Positions 41,864-49,756 of a stretch of DNA of 64,000 bases are shown in pieces; position 1 is the stretch's first letter; every line of letters starts with the position of its first letter. A program made the translations under genes and the position numbers. Source of the DNA: Paenibacillus_D sp047238105 (GTDB lineage: Bacteria; Bacillota; Bacilli; Paenibacillales; Paenibacillaceae); the NCBI RefSeq assembly GCF_047238105.1, contig NZ_JBDFMD010000001.1:1550001-1614000 (forward strand), read 5' to 3'. Under the pieces are notes generated by a model. It saw only the letters and a program-made list of their open reading frames with translations. It did no database searches and had not been told where the DNA came from.

Positions 41864-41940
41864 GTATATCGATGATATACTTAACTGCACGAATTTGTAA
41901 ACTGATGATATACTGGTTTTGTACTGGTATAAACAGTACA
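41864..41940. promoter_or_regulatory. Two palindromes and a half site between the TetR gene and the third sugar operon
   Basis: GTATATCGATGATATAC (41864-41880) is a perfect 7-3-7 palindrome; GATATAC recurs alone at 41907-41913. TGTACTG N7 CAGTACA (41920-41940) is a second perfect repeat. They lie in the 277-bp gap upstream of the TetR gene (minus) and the permease gene (plus). The first is a likely TetR site. The rest of the gap shows no clear promoter. Confidence 0.45.
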
Positions 41941-42085
41941 CTACAACTTCTTGGTATTGATCTTTTCTTCGCAGCAAACAAAAATACTACAGAAAAACCT
42001 AGAGATTATTAAGGATTGCGTGCCCGGCGCCATGATACATTGTTGGCAACCCAGCCAAACTACGATCGAGAAAGAAGGGGAGAGC

Positions 42086-43042
42086 ATGACATCTTCGCCT
42101 GCCGTCGCCGGCACAGAGCGGAAGCCACAGGCAAAGCAAGCCTTTTACCAAAGCAAGCGCTTCCGGCAAAATCTGCCGCTGCTGCTGATGCTGATTCCGG
42201 GGTTATTGTTTTATGCCATCTTCCGGTACCTGCCTTTAGGCGGGTTAGTCATCGCTTTCAAAGACTATAATTTTTACGACGGCATCTTGGCGAGTCCATG
42301 GGCGGGACTCAAGTATTTCGAAATTCTGTTTCAGTCCAGCGCCACACTACAGATCATCTGGAACACGCTGCACCTCAGCGTGCTCAATCTGGTGTTCGGA
42401 TTCCCCGCACCGATCATCATTGCCATCGCGCTCAACGAAGTGCGCAAGAGCTGGTTGAAGCGGTGGATTCAAACGATCATCTACCTTCCTCATTTTCTAT
42501 CGTGGGTTATCGTAGCCGGTCTGGTGCTGACCCTGTTCTCGATTGACGGCGGCACGCTCAACAAGCTGCTCATGCAATGGGGGATGGAGCCGGTGCCGTT
42601 CCTGTACCGTGCGGACTCGTGGATCGCCATCTTCGTCGGCTCCGGGATGTGGAAAGAAATGGGGTTCGGTGCCATCATCTATCTCGCCGCGCTATCCGCC
42701 ATCGACCCTAGCCTGTACGAATCCGCCGGCCTGGATGGCGCAGGCAAGCTGCGGCAGATCTGGCACATCACGCTGCCGGGACTGCGGCCGACGATCATCC
42801 TGCTCTTGATCCTCGGGATGGGCCGCTTGATGGAGGTCGGCTTCGACCAAGTGTACAATCTGCAGAACCCGACGGTGCTGGAGAAAGCGGAAGTCATCAG
42901 CACCTACGTGTACAAAGTCGGCCTGCAGCAGGCCCAATTCAGCCTGACGACCGCAATGGGCTTGTTCGAATCCCTGGTCGGCCTGGTCCTGGTCTTGTCG
43001 GCCAATGCGCTGGCGCGGAAGTTCGATCAGGGATTATTCTGA
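42086..43042 (+). CDS. Carbohydrate ABC transporter permease, LplB-type
   Basis: The 318-residue product has an approximately 40-residue cytoplasmic head, about six membrane helices, the loop LVIAFKDYNFYDGILA and the EAA loop AALSAIDPSLYESAGLDGAG. ATG at 42086 follows AAGGGGAGAG; the open frame back to 41951 overlaps the palindromic control region and is not used. It is the first gene of the third sugar operon (permease, permease, binding protein, kinase, response regulator) and is most like the permease at 22111, in line with a paralogous transporter. Confidence 0.88.
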   Translation: MTSSPAVAGTERKPQAKQAFYQSKRFRQNLPLLLMLIPGLLFYAIFRYLPLGGLVIAFKDYNFYDGILASPWAGLKYFEILFQSSATLQIIWNTLHLSVLNLVFGFPAPIIIAIALNEVRKSWLKRWIQTIIYLPHFLSWVIVAGLVLTLFSIDGGTLNKLLMQWGMEPVPFLYRADSWIAIFVGSGMWKEMGFGAIIYLAALSAIDPSLYESAGLDGAGKLRQIWHITLPGLRPTIILLLILGMGRLMEVGFDQVYNLQNPTVLEKAEVISTYVYKVGLQQAQFSLTTAMGLFESLVGLVLVLSANALARKFDQGLF

Positions 43043-43057
43043 AAGGAGGGATCGGGA

Positions 43058-43930
43058 GTGAGAGAATCCATGGGGGAGAAGGTATTAAGCGGATTTATTC
43101 ATACGGTACTGATAATCATCGCACTCACCTGCATTCTCCCCTTCCTGCATCTGATTGCCTTGTCGCTAAGTGAAGGGCAGGCGGTCGATCTGGGACGCGT
43201 CTGGCTCTGGCCGGTGGGACTCGACCTGACGGCATACAGCTATTTTTTTGAGAATACACCGGCATTGCGAGCCTTCAACAACAGCGTCATCATCACACTG
43301 GTTGGCACATTTTTGAGCATGCTGGTCACGGTGACGACCGCCTATCCGCTGTCCCGGCGGTATCTGTACGCTCGCAAGCCCATCACCTTGGCGGCCCTGT
43401 TCACGATGCTGTTCAACGGGGGCATGATTCCAACGTATCTTGTGATGAACAATCTCCAATTGACCAATACGTTCTGGTCTCTATGGTTTGTCGGACTGGT
43501 CAGCACCTACAATATGCTGATTATGAAAAGCTATTTTGAGAACATCCCCGGAGAAGTCATCGAGTCAGCCCAGATGGACGGCTGCGGCGAGGTCCGGCTG
43601 CTTGCACGCATTGTGCTGCCGCTGTCGCTTCCGATGCTCGCTACCTTGACGCTGTTCTACGGGGTCGGGTACTGGAACATGTTTATGAACGTCATCCTCT
43701 ACATCAACCGGACGGAGCTTCAGAACCTGCCGGTCATCGTCCAGAGCATGCTGCAGATGCAGAGCATGTCCAACATGATGGCGATGGATATGGTGCAGCA
43801 GCAGGAGCTGGTCTCCGAGAAGCTCAAGGCGGTAGGCGTCATGGTCATGGTGGTGCCGATGCTGATCGTCTATCCGTTCTTGCAGAAATATTTTGTCAAA
43901 GGCATTATGCTCGGCTCCATCAAGGGATGA
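43058..43930 (+). CDS. Carbohydrate ABC transporter permease, YtcP-type
   Basis: The 290-residue product begins MRESMGEKVLSGF from a GTG codon, with GGAGGG upstream. It has about six membrane helices, the EAA loop EVIESAQMDGCGEVRLLARI and the ending FVKGIMLGSIKG. It is the second permease of the importer and follows the first by 15 bp. The region QSMLQMQSMSNMMAMDM is unusually Met-rich and is also seen, less strongly, in the paralogue at 21226, where it precedes the last helix. Confidence 0.88.
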   Translation: MRESMGEKVLSGFIHTVLIIIALTCILPFLHLIALSLSEGQAVDLGRVWLWPVGLDLTAYSYFFENTPALRAFNNSVIITLVGTFLSMLVTVTTAYPLSRRYLYARKPITLAALFTMLFNGGMIPTYLVMNNLQLTNTFWSLWFVGLVSTYNMLIMKSYFENIPGEVIESAQMDGCGEVRLLARIVLPLSLPMLATLTLFYGVGYWNMFMNVILYINRTELQNLPVIVQSMLQMQSMSNMMAMDMVQQQELVSEKLKAVGVMVMVVPMLIVYPFLQKYFVKGIMLGSIKG

Positions 43931-43973
43931 CAGCCTAGCATGCATTCACACATAACGAGGGGGAGTTAGTACC

Positions 43974-45608
43974 ATGATCAATTCAACCCATAGCTACAAA
44001 AAAGTCTGCTCGTCGATCCTGACCGTCGGGCTCGCCGTGACCGTCGTCGCGGGCTGCAGCCAGCCCAAAGAAGGCGCGCAGCAGGGCGACGCCAAACCGA
44101 AGATTACAGCTTCCGTATATGACCGGGGCAATATCCCCGCATCGGAAGGCACGCTGGAGGACAACCGCTGGACCGCCTGGATGAACGAGCATTCTCCGGT
44201 AGAGGTCAAGTTCGTGCCGGTGCTCCGCTCGGAAGCGGTCAACAAATTGAACGTCATGTTCGCCTCGGGCACCGCGCCGGACATCGTCAACGATTATGAC
44301 ACCGGATTCCGCGATTCGCTGTATAAGCAGAAGCAGCTGCTGCCGCTCGACGATTATCTGCAGTATGCGCCCGAGTACGAGAAGCTGCTGGAGCAGTATC
44401 CGCAGCTGCGTCAAGTCGGGACCAAGCCGGACGGCAAACTGTACGAGATCGGCAAGATCAACGAGCCGCATCTGCAAAGCGTGGCCTTTATCCGGAAGGA
44501 CTGGCTGGAGAAGCTGAATCTGGAGGTGCCTACGACCACGGAAGAGCTGTATACGGTCCTGAAAGCTTTTGTGGAGCAAGACCCTGACGGCAACGGCAAA
44601 AAGGACACGTACGGCATCAACATGAGCTATACCTCGGGCGGCATGGTGGATTCGATGTTCGGCTCGAACGGCTGGAAGATCTCGGATGACGACCGTGTCG
44701 TTCGCAGCTGGGACAATGCGCTGGAAGCGCTGAAATTCAAGAAACGGCTGTTCGAGGAAGGACTCGTCGACCGTGATTATCTGGCGGACCAGAACGGCGC
44801 CAAAGCCAAACAGGATTACCTTAACGGCAAGATGGGCGTCTACCTGCCCCCTGCGATTACCAATTGGTTTGAAAGCACGGTCTCGGACATCAAGACGATC
44901 AAGAAAAGCGTGCCGGATGCAGAGATTGCTCCGATGATGCAGCCGCGCTCGTCCATGGGACAATTCGTCCATCATGTCACCAACCCGATCCAAATGACGA
45001 CCGTCATCAATGCCGCAGCCAACAATCCCCAGGCAGCGATGGAGTATATCAATTTTATGCTCCAGTCCGATACGGTGCTCACGCTCAGGAAAGGGATGGA
45101 AGGCGAGCACTGGTCCAAGGATGCGGATGGCGTGCTGAAAGTAACCGATCACGACAAGAATATGAAGGAAGTCGACTGGGCTGCCGATTATACGATGTTC
45201 TTCTCGCTGCCGCAAAATGACCATCTGACGTCCGAGGCCGCCTTCGATGTCAATGACCCGGACCAAAAGGCCGGACTGGACATGATGAAGCAAGCGGACA
45301 GCTACCTGCTTCACCCGGAGGCCAAATATCCTGCGCTCGCTCACTATGAGCATATGCCGGTCCTGCCAAGCGAACTGGTCGTGATCAACACCAATGTCAG
45401 CAAGGAAGTCAGCGATATTCTGGTCAAAGGCATCATCGGCGGCGCGAAATATTCGGCTGAACAAGCGATAGCCGATGCCCAGGCTGCGTGGGAGAAAGGC
45501 GGCGGCAAGCAGATCGAGGCCTACATGGATGAGTGGTATCAGGAAAATAAAGAGACCGCCTTCTTGGGCGAGGACACGCTGGAAATGGTGCGTTCGCAGC
45601 TGCAGTAG
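43974..45608 (+). CDS. Extracellular sugar-binding lipoprotein of an ABC transporter
   Basis: The 544-residue product has a signal with lipobox VVAGCS near residue 28 and a CUT1-type body. It shares the ITASVYDRGNIP start, the DYDTGFRDSLYKQKQLLPLD segment and the LRQVGTKPDGKLYEIG segment with the paralogue at 19617. It would bind an oligosaccharide for the two permeases just upstream. GAGGGGGAG precedes the ATG. It ends 131 bp before the probable start of the sensor kinase. Confidence 0.88.
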   Translation: MINSTHSYKKVCSSILTVGLAVTVVAGCSQPKEGAQQGDAKPKITASVYDRGNIPASEGTLEDNRWTAWMNEHSPVEVKFVPVLRSEAVNKLNVMFASGTAPDIVNDYDTGFRDSLYKQKQLLPLDDYLQYAPEYEKLLEQYPQLRQVGTKPDGKLYEIGKINEPHLQSVAFIRKDWLEKLNLEVPTTTEELYTVLKAFVEQDPDGNGKKDTYGINMSYTSGGMVDSMFGSNGWKISDDDRVVRSWDNALEALKFKKRLFEEGLVDRDYLADQNGAKAKQDYLNGKMGVYLPPAITNWFESTVSDIKTIKKSVPDAEIAPMMQPRSSMGQFVHHVTNPIQMTTVINAAANNPQAAMEYINFMLQSDTVLTLRKGMEGEHWSKDADGVLKVTDHDKNMKEVDWAADYTMFFSLPQNDHLTSEAAFDVNDPDQKAGLDMMKQADSYLLHPEAKYPALAHYEHMPVLPSELVVINTNVSKEVSDILVKGIIGGAKYSAEQAIADAQAAWEKGGGKQIEAYMDEWYQENKETAFLGEDTLEMVRSQLQ

Positions 45609-45739
45609 TTCGTTCGCCTCTTCTGTACATGAACACAGAAATTATTTGGTCCGGCACCCGCCGGGCCATGTTTATTTCAAAGCAGATCCAAAAAGGGTAC
45701 AATCGGATTACATCAAGATCTTGCCGGGAGGGGATTGGT

Positions 45740-47545
45740 CTGCATCCTAGCGGTTGGCCAAGAGCGGCCGTCGAGACAATCAAAGGCAGCTTCAAAATCA
45801 AACTGACGGTCCTGCTCTCCTGCATGGTCTCGCTTGCTTTTGCCCTCGCAGGCTGGCTGGTCTATCAGGTTAATATCGAGCTGATGGAGGACGAGATCAG
45901 CACGCAGTTCTCGATCGCCAACGAACAGGCGCTGGCCCGTCTGGAGCTGACGATCCAGGAAGTCAACCGGGTGTCCCAATCCATCATCCTGAATCCTTCG
46001 ATCGAGAGCTTCGTCAAGGACAGCGTAACCTCCGAAGGGGAGCTCTTCACCCAATACAAGAACCGCAAGTATGTTGAGGAACAGTTGACCAACCTGCAGG
46101 TCGATGCGCCGTCGATCCGTTCCGTCTTCCTGTTCAATGAACGGGATGAGCTGACGATCGTCTCCAGAAACGGCGCTTCACAGACGCCGTATCCGGACGA
46201 TGTAGCCTCGGTGATGGCGAGGCTGCACACGCACCGCGGCAACCTGGTATGGGCCAGGGCAAGTCTGCCGAGCAGCATCGATCCGGGCGGCCGCAGAACC
46301 GTGCTGATCGCGGCCCGAAGGATGCTTAACGACAAGCTGGTGCCTTACGGGACGATGATGATGGTGCTGGAGGAGAGCTTCGTCGGCAAGGTCTTGTCGG
46401 ATCTGAAGCGCAACGGCAAGGTGCTGCTGCTGGAGCCCGAAGGCGGCCTGCTCTATGCCAACACGTCGCCTGAGGAGACGGATCAGCTCCTGGAATTGAC
46501 CAGTTCCCGGGAACCTCACTATGCCAAGATGGCAGGTATCACCTACTTAGTTGTCCAACATCGGCTGGAGCCTGCCGGCTTCACGTTGCTCGGGGGCGTC
46601 TCCTTGCAGGAGATCCAGCGCAAGAACAAAGACATCATCCGGATCTTTGCCTTGGCCGGCATCGGCATCGTTGCCCTTAGCGCCCTGCTGATCACGATCT
46701 CGTCCCGGACCCTCCTGTCCCCTCTGGCCGATCTGATGCAGGGACTGCGAAGGCTGCGCGGCGGCGACTTCTCGGCCAGGATCCGGGTACGGTCCGGCGA
46801 TGAACTGGGTTACATCGGCGAGAGCTTCAATCAGATGGCCGAGCAGGTAGGCGGGCTCATCAACAAAGTCTACCTGGCCCAGATCAGCCAGCGGGAATTG
46901 GAATTGAAGGCGATCCAGGCGCAGCTGAACCCCCATTATCTGCACAATTTGTTCAATGAACTGTACTGGAAGCTGTACAGCGAGGACCAACTGGAGGCCG
47001 CCCATCTCATCCACGCCATCTCGGAGATGCTCAAGTACTCCCTTGAGCCCCTCCAGTCACAGACGACCTTGGGGGAAGAGCTGCAGCAGGTCCGCAACTA
47101 CATCACGATCCAGACCGAGCTGTTCACCGGTGAGATCGAGACGGATATCCGGGCAGACGATGCGCTGCTGGCTGCGCCCATGATGCGTTGTCTGCTGCTG
47201 CCAGTCGTCGAAAATGTGTTCGTTCACGCCTTCCGGGACATGGAGAAGGGTCGCGTCTTGCGGATCGAAGCCCTGCTGCGCAACGATATCCTCCAGCTGG
47301 AGGTCACCGATAACGGCTGCGGCATGGATGAGCCTACGCTGCACGGGCTGCTCCATCATGACGATTACCAGCCGAGCGGAGATCGCACGGGCATCGGCAT
47401 CCAGAGCGTGCTGCGCCGGATCGAGCTCGTCTACGGCGCTCCCTATGGCGTGGACATCATTACGGCTGTGGGTCAGGGAACGACCGTCCGCATCAAGCTT
47501 CCCCCAATAACGGCACTGCAAGAAGGGCAGGAGGATAAGTTATGA
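45740..47545 (+). CDS. YesM-type sensor histidine kinase
   Basis: The product of about 600 residues has membrane helices near its N-terminus (LTVLLSCMVSLAFALAGWLVY) and near the middle (IFALAGIGIVALSALLITI). They flank an extracytoplasmic sensor domain. A HAMP linker (SPLADLMQGLRRLRGGDFSA), the kinase core with the phospho-accepting His in QAQLNPHYLHNLFNE, and the ATP-binding N and G boxes (VVENVFVHAF; DNGCGMDE; GTGIG) follow. It should phosphorylate the response regulator at 47542. The start is uncertain: the frame is open from an ATG at 45629 without a binding site. I prefer CTG at 45740, six bases after GGGAGGGG, which places the first helix at the expected distance. Confidence 0.82.
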   Translation: MHPSGWPRAAVETIKGSFKIKLTVLLSCMVSLAFALAGWLVYQVNIELMEDEISTQFSIANEQALARLELTIQEVNRVSQSIILNPSIESFVKDSVTSEGELFTQYKNRKYVEEQLTNLQVDAPSIRSVFLFNERDELTIVSRNGASQTPYPDDVASVMARLHTHRGNLVWARASLPSSIDPGGRRTVLIAARRMLNDKLVPYGTMMMVLEESFVGKVLSDLKRNGKVLLLEPEGGLLYANTSPEETDQLLELTSSREPHYAKMAGITYLVVQHRLEPAGFTLLGGVSLQEIQRKNKDIIRIFALAGIGIVALSALLITISSRTLLSPLADLMQGLRRLRGGDFSARIRVRSGDELGYIGESFNQMAEQVGGLINKVYLAQISQRELELKAIQAQLNPHYLHNLFNELYWKLYSEDQLEAAHLIHAISEMLKYSLEPLQSQTTLGEELQQVRNYITIQTELFTGEIETDIRADDALLAAPMMRCLLLPVVENVFVHAFRDMEKGRVLRIEALLRNDILQLEVTDNGCGMDEPTLHGLLHHDDYQPSGDRTGIGIQSVLRRIELVYGAPYGVDIITAVGQGTTVRIKLPPITALQEGQEDKL

Positions 47546-49098
47546 AAGGCAAGCTGTTTATCGCTGAAGATCAACCCAACTTTCGCAAAGGGCTGCTGAA
47601 GCTGGCCGGCAAACGGTCCTCCGAGTGGATCGTAGCCGGAGAAGCGGCCAACGGGCAGGCAGCCCTGCTCCAGATGGAGGCTTGTATCCCGGACTTGCTC
47701 ATCACGGATATCCGGATGCCCGGCATGGACGGGCTGCAGCTGACAAGAGAGATTCGCAGCCGCGGCTGGAAGACGAAGATCGTCATCATTACCGGCTTCA
47801 AGGACTTTGCCTACGCGCAGTCCGCGCTCAAGTTCGGCGTGTTGGATTTTATCACCAAACCGTGCGTGGAGGCAGACATCCTGAGCCTGCTCGACCGGAC
47901 CTATATCCGCCTCCAGGAAGAACACCAGTCTCAGCGGCTCATCGAAGAATGGCGACAGCAGCATGAAGACAGCCAATTGCGCTCCGCCATGCTGGGGATC
48001 TCCTGTAATCCCGGCGAGCTGGAGATGCTGCTCGGCCGTATGGAGGCAGGAGAAGTCTGTTTCCTCTCGGTTCCCGCATATGCCTCAGGGGAGAAGCTGT
48101 ATACGGCACAGGATATCCCGCTATTGCAGTACGCTGTTGTCAACATCATGCGGGAACATCTGCAGCACTGGTTTGGAGACGGGTATCGCCTGATCCCGCT
48201 CACCGTCTCGCAATGGGCGCTGCTCGTCGACAGGGCCGCTTCTGCAGCGACCCTCCCCGCTTCCTGGCTGGACACCCTCTCCCGTTCGGTGCGTCAATAT
48301 CTGAAGCTGAGCCTTGTATACAGCAGCGCCGTGCCATGCCGTATGCCTGAAGATCTGCAGCAGAGCTACGAACGTTATGGTGTCGATCCGGATCGGGGAG
48401 CAGGAGTGGAGGCTTATGCGTTAGGCGATTCCCTGATTGACCAAGCGGCCCTCCATGAAAAGGAGAGCCAGATTCTTGCCCTCCTCATGTCAGGCGATAA
48501 CAGTCAGTTGGGAGCCTTACTGCAACAGCAGGCCGACACGATCAGCTCGCTGCCTCTGCAAAAAGGGAAGATCGAAGCCTTGCTGCTGGCGACCGCGCTG
48601 ATCCGGCAAGTCCAGGTCCAGTTCTCCGAGTGGCCGATGTCCTCCAGCCCCATCGCGTGGAGCGACCTGTACACATGCGATTCGCCGCAAGCGATCACAG
48701 CTTGGCTGCAGGCACATATCGAGGGGTTTCTGGACGCGCACCAGGCTTGGCTGGACAGCAAAAACGACACGCCCGTCAAACAAGCGGTCCGTTTCATCCA
48801 GGACAAGTATATGGAAGCATGCGGACTGTCCGAAGTGGCGGCCCATGTCCACCTCAACCCCAGTTATTTCAGCAACCTGTTCAAAAAAGAAACCGGTGAG
48901 AGCGTCACCGGCTATATCCAGTCTCTGCGCATGCAAAAAGCGAAGCTCCTGCTCGGCAGCACAGACATGAAAATATTCGAGATCGCCGAAGCCGTCGGCT
49001 TCAATGATTCCAATTATTTCACCCATATGTTCAACAAACTCGAGGGGCGTTCGCCGAAGGAATACCGGAGACAGATGGGAACCTGCGCCCCCTCTTGA
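47542..49098 (+). CDS. YesN-type response regulator with AraC DNA-binding domain
   Basis: The 518-residue product has a receiver domain with the acidic pair ED near residues 9-10, the phospho-acceptor Asp near 56 (LLITDIRMPGMDG) and the Lys in FITKPC. A long middle region follows, then a C-terminal AraC helix-turn-helix pair (KYMEACGLSEVAAHVHLNPS, then YFSNLFKKETGESVTGYIQS and IFEIAEAVGFNDSNYFTHMF). Its ATG overlaps the kinase stop codon by four bases (ATGA), so the two are translationally coupled. It likely activates the transporter operon upstream in response to a sugar sensed by the kinase. Confidence 0.9.
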   Translation: MKGKLFIAEDQPNFRKGLLKLAGKRSSEWIVAGEAANGQAALLQMEACIPDLLITDIRMPGMDGLQLTREIRSRGWKTKIVIITGFKDFAYAQSALKFGVLDFITKPCVEADILSLLDRTYIRLQEEHQSQRLIEEWRQQHEDSQLRSAMLGISCNPGELEMLLGRMEAGEVCFLSVPAYASGEKLYTAQDIPLLQYAVVNIMREHLQHWFGDGYRLIPLTVSQWALLVDRAASAATLPASWLDTLSRSVRQYLKLSLVYSSAVPCRMPEDLQQSYERYGVDPDRGAGVEAYALGDSLIDQAALHEKESQILALLMSGDNSQLGALLQQQADTISSLPLQKGKIEALLLATALIRQVQVQFSEWPMSSSPIAWSDLYTCDSPQAITAWLQAHIEGFLDAHQAWLDSKNDTPVKQAVRFIQDKYMEACGLSEVAAHVHLNPSYFSNLFKKETGESVTGYIQSLRMQKAKLLLGSTDMKIFEIAEAVGFNDSNYFTHMFNKLEGRSPKEYRRQMGTCAPS

Positions 49099-49101
49099 TT
49101 G

Positions 49102-49677
49102 CTATTCGTGGGATGCCATAGCGTCAGCCTTTGTAGCATGAACAGTGCCAAATGGATGCTCCGGCGGCGCATAAATGACGTATACCTTCAGGGGCTTGTT
49201 GCCGGTGTTGGTCAGATTGTGCCACTTCCCGGCAGGGACCATGACAGCAAAGTCATCGTAGGCTGCAGCCTCGAAATCCAGCTTGTCTTTGGAATCCCCC
49301 ATCTGAACCAGGCCCTGCCCCTCTTCAATTCGGATAAATTGATCCGTATCCGGGTGGACTTCCAATCCGATGTCACTTCCGACAGGGATGCTCATCACGG
49401 TGACCTGGAAATGCTCCCCCGTCCATATAGCCGTACGGTACGTGTGATTCTGTTTCGTTACTTGTTCGATGTTAACGACATAGGGCTCTTTGCCCTGATC
49501 CCCAATCCCCGCCGCCTGCAAAGAACTGAACCGCTCATTGCTATAGTATGGCGGATACACCGGTGGATAGGCCATCATGTAGTGAGGATGAATGTGTGCA
49601 GGATAAGGCTGATAGGGTTGCCACGAGTAATAGGGATAGGCCGGGGCCATGGTTGCCTGTGGAACAGCATGCATCAT
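49102..49677 (-). CDS. Cupin-domain protein with Tyr/Pro-rich N-terminus
   Basis: The 191-residue product starts with about 50 residues rich in Tyr, Pro, His and Met (PAYPYYSWQPYQPYPAHIHP), followed by a cupin barrel. The cupin motifs are VGSDIGLEVHPDTDQFIRIE, carrying metal-binding His and Glu equivalents, and VPAGKWHNLTNTGNKPLKVY, with the second His. The barrel resembles small mannose-6-phosphate-isomerase-like cupins. The low-complexity head is like those of spore coat or surface proteins, so a spore role is possible but unproven. Start at ATG 49677 after GGAGGG at nine bases; a TTG at 49701 is less likely. It converges on the response-regulator gene, 4 bp away. Confidence 0.75.
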   Translation of the reverse strand: MMHAVPQATMAPAYPYYSWQPYQPYPAHIHPHYMMAYPPVYPPYYSNERFSSLQAAGIGDQGKEPYVVNIEQVTKQNHTYRTAIWTGEHFQVTVMSIPVGSDIGLEVHPDTDQFIRIEEGQGLVQMGDSKDKLDFEAAAYDDFAVMVPAGKWHNLTNTGNKPLKVYVIYAPPEHPFGTVHATKADAMASHE

Positions 49678-49756
49678 ATTTTCATTCCCTCCATATTTCA
49701 AGCTACCCCATCCTATGCCTAATGTCTGGAAAATGTATCCTGTCCGACGACAAGGC

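Noticed and set aside
43983..45464. A 493-codon minus-strand frame over the binding-protein gene
   Set aside because: The plus-strand gene has a lipobox, family segments and a good start. The antisense product is a low-complexity His/Arg/Val-rich shadow.
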